From Alkalimonas delamerensis (GTDB taxonomy: Bacteria; Pseudomonadota; Gammaproteobacteria; Enterobacterales; Alteromonadaceae): 64,000 nucleotides of DNA. The position numbers and the translations under genes are program-made. The stretch covers positions 124,001-188,000 of the forward strand of contig NZ_JAUZVY010000007.1 in assembly GCF_030717955.1 (NCBI RefSeq). The letters are read 5' to 3'. This document shows, one piece after another, positions 51,102-59,796 of the stretch. The notes beneath the pieces were generated by a model. That model saw nothing but the letters and a program-made list of their open reading frames with translations, was not told the DNA's origin and did not search any database. The stretch's first letter is position 1; the number at the start of each line of letters is the position of its first letter.

Positions 51102-53036
51102 GTGGTAAAAAGTAAGTCAATTTTGTGGCTCGTGTTGCTGCTGGGTGTTGTCTGCCTGGTATCAACCGGCCATGCTGCAGAGCGCGAGCCCGGATTGGAA
51201 GCACGGCTGGATGAGGCCTTTGGTTTAAGCCTGGTATCGCGGGAGCCACAAGCACTGCCTTTAATTTTGCGTGAACTGGACACCCAAATCCCCAGCGCGA
51301 CCTATGCCCGGGTGCGGGCCTATCAGGCACTGGCCCTCGCCATACAAGACCATGCGGTGGATGAGGCTTTGGCCATGCTGGCTGGCACCCTCAACCAGCC
51401 TGCTGTTGCGGACAGTCCTCATGCGCAAGCCGAGCTGCTGCTTGCCCGGGGCGAAATCTACCTGCATGCGCAAAAGCGCGAGGACATGCGTGAATTGCTG
51501 GCTGAACTGCAGGCTTTAAACACCGATGAAGCCAGAGTGCAGTTTCATCAACTGCACTTAATTGGACGTGGTTACGATCTACTGCACAACCATGAGCGAG
51601 CTCTTCATTACTTATTGCAAGCACACGAGGTGGTGATGACCTTGCAGGACGATAAGCTGCAGCACCGCCGTCAGTTTATTAACTTGCATGTGGGGCGAAC
51701 GCATGCCCGCTTGCGTCATTTCGAACGCGCCCGTCAAACCCTGGATAACACCATCGAAGAGGCCTACCGTTATGGCATACCCGATCGGTTACCCGAACTT
51801 TACATGGTGCGTGGCTTTGTGATTCAAGTCACCGAAGGACATACCGATGTTGCGGAGTCCGACTTCTTAAAGGCAACCACGCCACCACCGGGGGAGCCGG
51901 TTGGCCGCACCCAAATGCTGGCTTTCAATAATCTTGGCACCTTGAATCTGCATCGAGAGAATTTCGAGGTGGCTGAACAGTATTTTATCGAGGGTATCCG
52001 GATTGGGCGGCAGATAGGCAATAGCTACGAGCTGCACATTATGCGGTTTAACCAGGGCTATGTGATGGTGAAGCAGGGGAATTACGAGCAGGGCTTTCCG
52101 ATTATGGAGGCTGCCTTTGCCGATTTTAGTCAGCTGGCGCCTGCCGGGATCCAGGCCGATATGCTGAACTACCTGGCCGATGCCTATCAAACCGCTGGCA
52201 TGGTTGAACGGGCGCTCTCCATTGTACGGCAGCAACTGCAGTTGCGTGAAGCCTCGTATCAAGCCGAACGTGAGCGGTCACTGGCTGAGCTGCAAGTACG
52301 TTACGATACGCAGGAAGCCAGTTTGCGCATTCAGTTGCTCGAGCAAGAGTCGGCTTTACGTGATGCCCGCATTGCCGATCAGCAGCGCAATCAGCGCTGG
52401 GTGATGTTGCTCTCGGCGGTGCTCTTTATTGCGCTGGCTTTCGCGCTTTTTGGGGCGCGCTATGTGCGCACGCTGAATCGGCAGTTATCAGCCGCCAATC
52501 AGGAGCTCACCGAGCTGTCCAATCGAGACCCACTCACTCAGCTTTACAACCGCCGTGCCTTATCGACGTTCCCGGAGCAGCCGGGCGATTTGGTCATCCT
52601 GTTCGATCTCGATCAATTCAAGCAGATCAATGACAGCTTTGGCCACGATGTGGGCGATCTGGTTCTGAAAAGCGTCAGCGCACGTTTAACGGACATACTG
52701 CGAGCTGAAGATCTGCTGATACGCTGGGGTGGAGAAGAGTTTCTGCTGGTAGTTCGAAGGCTTGACGCTAAAGGACTCGACACAGTGAAAGAAAAAATCC
52801 GCGCTGCCATCGTCCATTCACCGGCTGAAGGCGTTCATGTTAATGCCTCGGGCGGTGCTGTGATGATCAAAGCGCCCACCGACACCTGGCAAGCGGCTAT
52901 TGAGCGAGCCGATGCCTTGTTGTACCAGGCCAAAGAAAACGGGCGGGCACAAGTATGGCTTGAACTGGACGGTGAGCCGCAGGTTTGGCACCTGTCCGAT
53001 GCAGAGACTGAGAGAGGCTCATCCCGCCCATACTGA
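51102..53036 (+). CDS. TPR-sensor diguanylate cyclase (GGDEF)
   Basis: This 644-residue protein has a signal peptide (ILWLVLLLGVVCLVSTGHA), a periplasmic part of TPR-like helical pairs (about 60-400), a coiled coil (QAERERSLAELQVRY), a membrane helix at about 433-455, and a GGDEF domain. The active site is GGEEF near residue 543. The inhibitory site RxxD is present as RAED exactly five residues before it. It therefore should make cyclic-di-GMP with product feedback. The GTG at 51102 has GGAG nine bases upstream; the longer frame from 51072 is less likely. Confidence 0.9.
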   Translation: MVKSKSILWLVLLLGVVCLVSTGHAAEREPGLEARLDEAFGLSLVSREPQALPLILRELDTQIPSATYARVRAYQALALAIQDHAVDEALAMLAGTLNQPAVADSPHAQAELLLARGEIYLHAQKREDMRELLAELQALNTDEARVQFHQLHLIGRGYDLLHNHERALHYLLQAHEVVMTLQDDKLQHRRQFINLHVGRTHARLRHFERARQTLDNTIEEAYRYGIPDRLPELYMVRGFVIQVTEGHTDVAESDFLKATTPPPGEPVGRTQMLAFNNLGTLNLHRENFEVAEQYFIEGIRIGRQIGNSYELHIMRFNQGYVMVKQGNYEQGFPIMEAAFADFSQLAPAGIQADMLNYLADAYQTAGMVERALSIVRQQLQLREASYQAERERSLAELQVRYDTQEASLRIQLLEQESALRDARIADQQRNQRWVMLLSAVLFIALAFALFGARYVRTLNRQLSAANQELTELSNRDPLTQLYNRRALSTFPEQPGDLVILFDLDQFKQINDSFGHDVGDLVLKSVSARLTDILRAEDLLIRWGGEEFLLVVRRLDAKGLDTVKEKIRAAIVHSPAEGVHVNASGGAVMIKAPTDTWQAAIERADALLYQAKENGRAQVWLELDGEPQVWHLSDAETERGSSRPY

Positions 53037-53115
53037 AAATAAGCTATTGTATACGCTACATCATGTTGAGCCTATGACGATCAACAGTGCTAAAAACTGC
53101 TGGCAGAGGCCATGG

Positions 53116-54492
53116 CTAGCGAACCAAATGCCACTCGGTCTGCCGCCCGGCCAGATAAATCACCCGCTGCCCATCAAAGTAAGCACTTTGCTCCAGCATA
53201 ATCTGAATGGTTTGATTGCCCCATTCCGGTAACGGCTGTTTGATATTGCCTTCAATGGCATAGGCCGTATTTGGATAGAGTGGCCAATCACCATTCACTG
53301 CGGTAGGTCCCTGATTATCCCACATGCCAATGGTGGGCCCTGGCGCATGGCCAAAAAAGCCAATCGGGTGGGTGTAGGTGCTGCTGTTAAGTCCTGCAGC
53401 CTTGCTGGCTATCTGGGTTGCCGCCAGGATTTCATTGCCGCTACGACCGGTTTTAAATTCGGCGGTGAGGATATCCTGCCAGCGGTTGCCCTGGCGCAGT
53501 GCATCGCGCAGACCTTGCGGTGCCTCGGTTTCATCGAGCTTCAGCACATAGGCCATTTCCTGAGTATCGGTACACATTTTTAGGTAGCAAATGCCAACAT
53601 CGGTATGCAGCACATCGCCCCGTTGAATCACCCCTTGGTTGATGCTGCAAAACGGTTGCTCATCGCTGCAGCTTTCCCCCTGACGCTGAAAAGTGACATA
53701 GGGCATAAACCAAATGGGCAGGCCCAAATCCTCAAAGCGTTGCCGTAAGTACCAGGCGACATCGTCGGTGGTGGTAACGCCAGGGGTAATCACCCGCGAG
53801 CTAAAGCCTTCCGCAATAACGCCGCGTGCCAGGCCAACCGCATGCACATACACACTAAGCTCTGCCTCGGTGCGGGTTTCCAGCCACCGAACCACCAGGT
53901 TCTCGGCCGGCTCCAGCCGTTGTTGATACTGCTCTGGCAGCACGGCCAGCAGTCGCTGATGCATGCCCTTGGTCAGGCCATCGGCTTCCGGCCAGTGTTT
54001 TGAGACATTGATGCCGATGCGCTTAGGGTCTTTTGCCACAATGAGATCGGCCAGTGCCTGCCATTGCTCGTCCAAATCGCCGCCCGACCAGACCGATTCA
54101 TAAGGCGCCCCAAAGGGGTAGGTGTTGACCGAGAGCTTCTCAACCGAGCCATCTGCCAGCCGGTTAAAAATCAGCATGGTGGTCCGTCGCGCCGCAAAAG
54201 TGGGCTGGGGAACTAAGCTAAAAAACACCGGATCTTCCACGTATTCGCGGTTAATCACCAACCACATATCAAGCTCTGTCTCGGCCATCAGCGCAGGCAG
54301 CAGGCTGCTCAAGCGCTCGTTCAGCATGGCATTTTCCGGTGCAATGCGATCGCGGTGAGCGAGCACACTGAATTGATCAGCCGATGCAATCACCCGCCCC
54401 TGTGCAGGCGTTTCGGTGGCAGCCTGAGCAGATTGAACACAAAGGCCAAGCAGCAAGCTGGCAACCAGCATGGGCATTTTCGCTTTAAACAT
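53116..54492 (-). CDS. M24-family metallopeptidase, secreted (Xaa-Pro aminopeptidase-like)
   Basis: This 458-residue protein has a signal peptide (LVASLLLGLCVQSAQA) and a pita-bread fold. Metal-ligand regions are RGDVLHTDVGICYLKMCTD, the GFFGHAPGPTIGMWDNQG block with the His, and AYAIEGNIKQPL with a Glu. The N-terminal creatinase-like domain shows WLVINREYVEDPVFF. It probably releases N-terminal residues from peptides outside the cytoplasm. The ATG at 54492 is better spaced from AAGGA than the one at 54501. A decayed copy of its 3' end lies at 50821-50903 across the cyclase gene. Confidence 0.88.
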   Translation of the reverse strand: MFKAKMPMLVASLLLGLCVQSAQAATETPAQGRVIASADQFSVLAHRDRIAPENAMLNERLSSLLPALMAETELDMWLVINREYVEDPVFFSLVPQPTFAARRTTMLIFNRLADGSVEKLSVNTYPFGAPYESVWSGGDLDEQWQALADLIVAKDPKRIGINVSKHWPEADGLTKGMHQRLLAVLPEQYQQRLEPAENLVVRWLETRTEAELSVYVHAVGLARGVIAEGFSSRVITPGVTTTDDVAWYLRQRFEDLGLPIWFMPYVTFQRQGESCSDEQPFCSINQGVIQRGDVLHTDVGICYLKMCTDTQEMAYVLKLDETEAPQGLRDALRQGNRWQDILTAEFKTGRSGNEILAATQIASKAAGLNSSTYTHPIGFFGHAPGPTIGMWDNQGPTAVNGDWPLYPNTAYAIEGNIKQPLPEWGNQTIQIMLEQSAYFDGQRVIYLAGRQTEWHLVR

Positions 54493-54718
54493 GAAGGGCA
54501 TATCCTTGGTAGTGTTAGCACGATAATTTTTATTCTTAACACACTTTGGTGGCGGGGCAAACTGGCTTTGCTGCGCTTGGGCGGGTAAGTTTTCTAAGTT
54601 GTTCGGTGCAAGCCTATCATGCAGTCAATAGTGGCGGTGATCAGACGGTCATCTGAGCCAATGGTTGTATCTGTGCGTACTCATACCCATTGATGCCGTA
54701 CAACGATTTGGAGGAACG

Positions 54719-55390
54719 ATGAAAAAAGTACTGATTTTTTTGACCAACCACGCCACCCTTGGCGATACCGATGAAGCCAATGGCACCTATGCGCCCGAGC
54801 TAACCCATGCACTGGATGTGTTGCTGCAAGCTGGGGTGGATTATGAATTAGCGTCCATCCAAGGCGGTAAAGCGCCGCTTTACGGCACCGATATTGAAGG
54901 CGATGCCATCAATGCAAAAATCCTGGCCGATGAGAAATTCCAACAGCGCATCAATAACACCACCGCTGTCGAGCAGTTGACCATTGATGACTACGATGCG
55001 ATTTTTTACCCAGGTGGCTTTGGTTTGCTGTCGGACTTGGCAACTCATGAGGGCGTGGCCAGGTTAAGTGCCCGGCACTATGAACAAGGCGGGCTGTTGG
55101 CGGCTGTTTGCCATGGCCCGGCGGGGTTGCTGCCCATTACGCTGAGCAGTGGTAACAAATTGCTGGCAGAGGCTATTGTGACTGGCTTTACCCGGGAAGA
55201 GGAAGTCGATTACGGCACCATCGACAAAATCCCATTCTTGTTGGAAGAGTCACTGGCCCGTACGGCCAAGCAATACCGCAAAGGGCAGCCGTGGGGCGAA
55301 TTGGTGATTGAAGACAACCGGGTGATTACCGGCCAGAACCCAGCCAGCGCGCATGGCGTTGCGGCTGCTTTGGTGAAACATTTGGTGTAG
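54719..55390 (+). CDS. DJ-1/PfpI family protein (type 1 glutamine amidotransferase-like)
   Basis: This 223-residue protein begins MKKVLIFLTNHATLGDT and has YDAIFYPGGFGLLSDLA and the nucleophile elbow AVCHGPAGLL with catalytic Cys. This layout matches Hsp31/YajL-like proteins that act on methylglyoxal adducts (glyoxalase III type) or as peptidase-like chaperones. The ATG at 54719 has GGAGGA upstream; the frame from 54665 is not needed. It stands alone. Confidence 0.9.
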   Translation: MKKVLIFLTNHATLGDTDEANGTYAPELTHALDVLLQAGVDYELASIQGGKAPLYGTDIEGDAINAKILADEKFQQRINNTTAVEQLTIDDYDAIFYPGGFGLLSDLATHEGVARLSARHYEQGGLLAAVCHGPAGLLPITLSSGNKLLAEAIVTGFTREEEVDYGTIDKIPFLLEESLARTAKQYRKGQPWGELVIEDNRVITGQNPASAHGVAAALVKHLV

Positions 55391-55441
55391 CTTTAGCAAC
55401 AGCAGCATGTCTTGGCAGATATGCTGCTGTTGTCTTGACGA

Positions 55442-56302
55442 CTACTTATTGGCTTCAATAAAAGGCACGGTAGCGTTCGGCAGCATGGTGGTAGGCAGTT
55501 TGCCATCCCAACGCTCTGCTTTTACCAGCTCCACCAACAGCGGGTTGTTAGCAAGCGCCGCGGCCCGCTCGCGAATGGCTTCCGCCTCGGCGTTACCGCG
55601 CAGCCGTATGCTGTCGGCTTCGGCCTGGGCCTGAGCCCGCACCCGATCCGCTTCGGCTGCAGCCCGGGTTCGCACGATATCGGCTTCCACCCGCTCACGC
55701 TCCAGGTTTTGCCGTTCACGCTCAACGGCCACTTCTGCCAGCATGCGCTGTTCGACGCTTTCTTCATAGGCCGCACTGAAGGACACGTCTTCCACCTGCA
55801 CACCCAGAATAATCACTGGCCCGGTGACCGACCTTTGCACCGCTTGCGCCATTTCCAAATTCAAGCGGCCACGCTCACGAATGGAGGTGGCGGCATTGAA
55901 CTGACCCAGCACAGTTTTGGCTTCTTCCAGCACAATCCGTGTCACCTGGCGGTCAATCAACGCCTGGCGGGTGCCAAAATTCCGGTACACTTCATCCACC
56001 CGGCTGCTGTCGATTTGGTAGCGTACCGACAGGTTCATTACCGCCGGTTGCTGGTCATTACTGTAGGCTTCCATATTGCGGTACAGCTCTACCTGCTCTT
56101 GCACTGAAATTTTGCGCACACTGTCGATCACCGGCAGTTTAAAATGCAAACCCGGCTCGGCCACGTTGATCAGGCTGCCGTAGCGGATCACCACGCCACG
56201 CTCACCTTCATCCACGGTGTAGAAACTGCCGACTGCAAACAGCAGGATAAGAATCCCCAATGCCGCAGCAGCTGCGGTAAAAATGTTTTTATTTTTTGCC
56301 AT
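55442..56302 (-). CDS. SPFH/prohibitin-family membrane protein
   Basis: This 286-residue protein has one N-terminal membrane helix (FTAAAAALGILILLFAVGSFY), an SPFH domain (TVDEGERGVVIRYGSL, ISVQEQVELYRNMEAYSND), and a long Ala/Glu/Arg-rich coiled coil (about 180-260). Such proteins form large ring assemblies in the inner membrane and scaffold proteases or lipids. Its start codon overlaps by one base the stop of a 38-codon gene upstream (TAATG), so the two are translationally coupled. Confidence 0.93.
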   Translation of the reverse strand: MAKNKNIFTAAAAALGILILLFAVGSFYTVDEGERGVVIRYGSLINVAEPGLHFKLPVIDSVRKISVQEQVELYRNMEAYSNDQQPAVMNLSVRYQIDSSRVDEVYRNFGTRQALIDRQVTRIVLEEAKTVLGQFNAATSIRERGRLNLEMAQAVQRSVTGPVIILGVQVEDVSFSAAYEESVEQRMLAEVAVERERQNLERERVEADIVRTRAAAEADRVRAQAQAEADSIRLRGNAEAEAIRERAAALANNPLLVELVKAERWDGKLPTTMLPNATVPFIEANK

Positions 56303-56421
56303 TATTGATCGTCCTTCTTCTTCTTTGACTTGCCGCTAATGATTTCATAGGCCTTAATCGAGCCCAGAATCACCAGCACTAACACAACGAAAAAGCCGAT
56401 CAGTGATAATCCAAATCCCAT
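56302..56421 (-). CDS. 38-residue small membrane protein coupled to the prohibitin-family gene
   Basis: The frame reads MGFGLSLIGFFVVLVLVI then LGSIKAYEIISGKSKKKDDQ. It has one membrane helix (about residues 5-22) and a basic C-terminus (KSKKKDDQ), a typical N-out/C-in topology. AAGGAGCGAG lies six bases before the ATG. Its stop overlaps the SPFH gene start by one base. The frame is too short for ordinary gene finders, but the ribosome-binding site, coupling and clean helix support it. It is likely a partner or regulator of the SPFH assembly. Confidence 0.82.
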   Translation of the reverse strand: MGFGLSLIGFFVVLVLVILGSIKAYEIISGKSKKKKDDQ

Positions 56422-56682
56422 AGCTCGCTCCTTCAAAAACAAGAACGGCTATGATAACGGGGTTTTAAGGCAAAATAACAATTTTTAACTCCGAAATTGC
56501 AACATTTTGTTACGAAGTAAAAATATATTCATTGCTACCCGAGTGGACTATGCCGCCGGTCTGCAGCTGAGCTTTTAAAGGCTCTCATTTGTGGGTTCAC
56601 TCAGCATCCATCCGTGACTTGAGGCTGTCATGCTGCGGAAACATAAAGCTTTTACTCTAAAGTTTTTCTCTGGAGTGATGGC

Positions 56683-58389
56683 ATGTCCACTGTTTCCCGT
56701 AGGGACTTTTTAAAATTTTCAATGTCTTGTCTCGCTGTCGCTGGTGTTTCAACCGTACTGACAGGGTGCAATCCTTTCACAGGGCCACAGGCACTGAGTC
56801 CTGTGGTGTTTAGTCATGGTGTGGCCAGCGGCGATGCCAGCCAAACGGCGGTTATTCTCTGGACCAGAGCTTTGCCTGCCGTGGCCTCGCAGGCCAGCGT
56901 CACGGTCGGGTGGCAGTTGGCGACAGATCCTGCATTTACCAACCTTGTTCGCAGCGGTCAGGTAAGCACCTCGGCGGATAAAGATTTTACCGTGAAAATT
57001 GACGTGCAGCAGTTGGGCGCAGGTAAGCACTATTACTACCGCTTTGTGGCGGCCGATGGCGAAAGCCGGGTGGGCCAGACACGGACTCTGCCGGCAGAAG
57101 GATTGGCGCCCTGGAAACTGGCGGTCTTCTCCTGCTCGAATTATCCGGCCGGTTATTTTCATGTATACCGGGAAGCCTGCAAGCGGCAGGATCTGGATGC
57201 CGTGGTGCACTTGGGCGACTACATCTACGAGTACCCGGCCGATGGTTATGCCACCGAGTATGCCGAGCGGCTTGGGCGAACCCTGGCACCGGATAACGCC
57301 ACAGAAACCATTAGCCTGACCGATTACCGCAAACGGTATGCGCTGTACCGGACCGATCCGGACTTGCAAGAACTGCATGCCACCTTGCCCTGGTACCTGG
57401 TATGGGATGATCATGAAATCAGCAACGATACCTGGCACAGTGGGGCCGAAAATCATCAGCCCGAGACCGAGGGCGATTTTTTCGTCCGCCGGGCCGCAGC
57501 CGTGCAGGCGTACTACGAGTGGTTGCCCATTCGTCCACCCATGGGGGAAGAGAGCATCCAGATCTACCGCAGCTTTCAGTGCGGCGATTTAGCCAGCCTG
57601 CATTTGCTCGATACCCGTTTGATTGCCCGCGATCAGCAGCTGGACTACAAAGATTTTGTCGATCCGCAAAGCGGAGCCTTTGCCACAGACGCATTTCGTC
57701 AGGCCATGGGGGCGGAGCGGGCTTTATTGGGGGCAGAGCAGTTGCAGTGGCTGAGCGGGCAGTTGGATGCGTCCACAGCCAAATGGCAGCTCTTGGGACA
57801 GCAGGTGCTGATGGCGAAAATGCATTTGCCGGCAGAGTTGCTGGCTGTGACCGATTACAGTACTTTACCGGCGAAACTGCAGGACTTAACCGCCGCCAAA
57901 CAACGGGTGTTGTTGGCACAGCAGCAGGGGCAGGATCCCGAGCCAACCGATCTGGCCAGAGTCTCACAGCTGATGCCCTACAACCTGGATGCCTGGGATG
58001 GCTACCCGCGTGAACGGGAACAGCTGTTTGCGACCGCCAAAATGCTGAATAAACCTTTGGTTGTACTGGCCGGCGACACCCACAATGCCTGGCACAGCGT
58101 GCTGAGCGATCAGCATGGAGAATTGGTTGGGGTCGAGTTTGCCACTGCCAGTGTTAGTTCGCCGGGCATTGAAAAGTACCTGTCAATCGCGCCAGAGCAG
58201 GCCGCTGGGCTGGCGGCTGCTTTTCAACTGCTGATCCCGGATCTACAATGGTGCAACGTGCATCAGCGTGGTTTTATGATGCTGGACATTTCGGCTGCGC
58301 AGGTGCAATGCCAATGGCAGTTTGTTGAAGACGTGCTAACCGAGGACTACCGGCTGGGCACAGCGCATCAGGCCAGCTTTACCGGTTAG
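56683..58389 (+). CDS. phoD: PhoD-type alkaline phosphatase/phosphodiesterase, Tat-exported
   Basis: This 568-residue enzyme has a twin-arginine signal (SRRDFLKFSMSCLAVAG), then an N-terminal Fn3-like PhoD_N domain (FSHGVASGDASQTAVILWTR). The metallophosphatase domain carries VFSCSNYPAGYF, DAVVHLGDYIYEY, WDDHEISNDTW and ALGDTHN-type VLAGDTHNAWHS with the Ca/Fe ligands. PhoD releases phosphate from phosphomono- or diesters outside the cytoplasm. GGAG lies upstream of the ATG. No Pho box was called. It converges on the next gene at a hairpin. Confidence 0.93.
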   Translation: MSTVSRRDFLKFSMSCLAVAGVSTVLTGCNPFTGPQALSPVVFSHGVASGDASQTAVILWTRALPAVASQASVTVGWQLATDPAFTNLVRSGQVSTSADKDFTVKIDVQQLGAGKHYYYRFVAADGESRVGQTRTLPAEGLAPWKLAVFSCSNYPAGYFHVYREACKRQDLDAVVHLGDYIYEYPADGYATEYAERLGRTLAPDNATETISLTDYRKRYALYRTDPDLQELHATLPWYLVWDDHEISNDTWHSGAENHQPETEGDFFVRRAAAVQAYYEWLPIRPPMGEESIQIYRSFQCGDLASLHLLDTRLIARDQQLDYKDFVDPQSGAFATDAFRQAMGAERALLGAEQLQWLSGQLDASTAKWQLLGQQVLMAKMHLPAELLAVTDYSTLPAKLQDLTAAKQRVLLAQQQGQDPEPTDLARVSQLMPYNLDAWDGYPREREQLFATAKMLNKPLVVLAGDTHNAWHSVLSDQHGELVGVEFATASVSSPGIEKYLSIAPEQAAGLAAAFQLLIPDLQWCNVHQRGFMMLDISAAQVQCQWQFVEDVLTEDYRLGTAHQASFTG

Positions 58390-58406
58390 CCAGCTGGCGT
58401 ATACAA

Positions 58407-58430
58407 AGCCCCTGCGTCGCAGGGGTTATT
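58407..58430. terminator. Terminator between phoD and the hydrolase gene
   Basis: CCCCTGC and GCAGGGG enclose GTC (58409-58425), preceded by AAA and followed by TT. It lies 18 bases after phoD between convergent genes. Confidence 0.75.
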
Positions 58431-58437
58431 GGGTGGG

Positions 58438-59727
58438 CTAGGGCGCTTCGTGACGGAACTGCCAGGACATGCCTGTGTCGTACCTGGCCGGAAAGCCTGG
58501 CCAGCCACTTTGCTCCGGGCTGGTTACTTGCCCCTCGCCAGGGGTTGGGCTCAGCTGCAAATAGGCGCACTGCTCTGCCATTTTTTTCAAATGGCAATCG
58601 AGCATGGCCAGTGCAAAGTGTTGATTAATAGCATTAATGCTTTGTATCGACCAACTTGGCTCGTGGTAATGGGCAAAGTCCATCGCATCGTGTCGTGCGA
58701 CTGCAGGGGCTGGGTGTGGCGCAATGTTGTGGCGGGCATGGTGATAGGTCAGCAGGTATTTGCTGGGACTGCCGCTGTGATCATACAACCATTGCATACC
58801 CGCATAATCCGATACATCGTCTTGATCGCCCGCCCAGAACATGATCGGAACCTGCATCTGCTGCAGTGCACTGGCAGAGAACAGCCGATGCTGTCCGCCC
58901 CAGGGGGCGATGGCGATAGCGGCTTGCCAGGCCGGATCAATCTGACTATCGGCGACCTGACCTCCGGCACAGCTGTTCAACAATTGCTGCAGTGCCGCTG
59001 TTTGCTCGGGATCGGAGCTGCCGGTCAAGGCCTGAATGCTCGCAGCCGGGAAGTCAAAACAGCCACCCACCGTATTGATGGCGCCATAGCCACCCATTGA
59101 ATAGCCAATCACAGCCGCGGTGTCCGTATCGATAACACGATGCAATGGGCTATTGGGTTGCCGAAAGTGTTCAAGTACAAACTGCTGATCGCGTGAGCGA
59201 TGGTACAGGGTGTTTAAAAATCCCTGAAAAGGCGCTTGAACGGCATCGATTTCGGCGTTGGTTGAATGAGGATGATCCAGCGCAGCCACTACATAACCAT
59301 GCGATGCCAGATGCTCACCCAGGTAAAACATCAGGGTGCGGTAACCGGTGTAGCCATGCGATAACACCACCAGGGGGAAACTATGTTCCTGCACGGCTTC
59401 AGCATCGCGCCAGGCGTGGCCCTGCAGCCGGAAGGGAAGGCCACTTTTGGTCACGTTGTTGTAGGTGGCAGGCACCGCGTTTACAGCGACTGTCGCCGGG
59501 TACCAAACCTCCAGCACCAGAGTGCGATCTTCATGCCGTTGGCTGGCCGGTTCCCACTGATGCGGATGAACGGCCTGCATGGTCGTTACCCCCACTGCAT
59601 AGGGACCCGGTTGTGAAAGACTGGGTTGCAAAGCCGCAGGGCGGGCCGGATACAACTGCTCGGCGGCACGATCCGTGTTGGGTGTCATGGCTGCAAGCAG
59701 CAAGCCTGAAAGCAATGCAAAGGTCAT
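58438..59727 (-). CDS. Secreted alpha/beta-hydrolase, PAF-acetylhydrolase-like
   Basis: This 429-residue protein has a short N-terminal hydrophobic signal (FALLSGLLLAAMTPN), the VWYPA strand, PLVVLSHGYTGYRT near the oxyanion site, the nucleophile Ser in VIGYSMGGYGAINT, and YHHARH with a candidate catalytic His. This pattern is close to platelet-activating-factor acetylhydrolase-like dienelactone hydrolases, which cleave short acyl esters. It is co-directional with and downstream of the TonB receptor gene, so it may act on the imported substrate. Confidence 0.82.
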   Translation of the reverse strand: MTFALLSGLLLAAMTPNTDRAAEQLYPARPAALQPSLSQPGPYAVGVTTMQAVHPHQWEPASQRHEDRTLVLEVWYPATVAVNAVPATYNNVTKSGLPFRLQGHAWRDAEAVQEHSFPLVVLSHGYTGYRTLMFYLGEHLASHGYVVAALDHPHSTNAEIDAVQAPFQGFLNTLYHRSRDQQFVLEHFRQPNSPLHRVIDTDTAAVIGYSMGGYGAINTVGGCFDFPAASIQALTGSSDPEQTAALQQLLNSCAGGQVADSQIDPAWQAAIAIAPWGGQHRLFSASALQQMQVPIMFWAGDQDDVSDYAGMQWLYDHSGSPSKYLLTYHHARHNIAPHPAPAVARHDAMDFAHYHEPSWSIQSINAINQHFALAMLDCHLKKMAEQCAYLQLSPTPGEGQVTSPEQSGWPGFPARYDTGMSWQFRHEAP

Positions 59728-59759
59728 GGGGTGAGACTTCCTTAAAAAAGGCTAGGCAG

Positions 59760-59785
59760 CGGGTGGAGGCTGAAGCCTGCACCCG
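59760..59785 (-). terminator. Possible terminator after the second TonB receptor gene
   Basis: CGGGTGGAGGCT and AGCCTGCACCCG form a 12-pair stem with one mismatch around a two-base centre; on the minus strand CCTTTTTTAA follows at a distance of about ten bases. Confidence 0.45.
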
Positions 59786-59796
59786 CGTTGTGGAGG

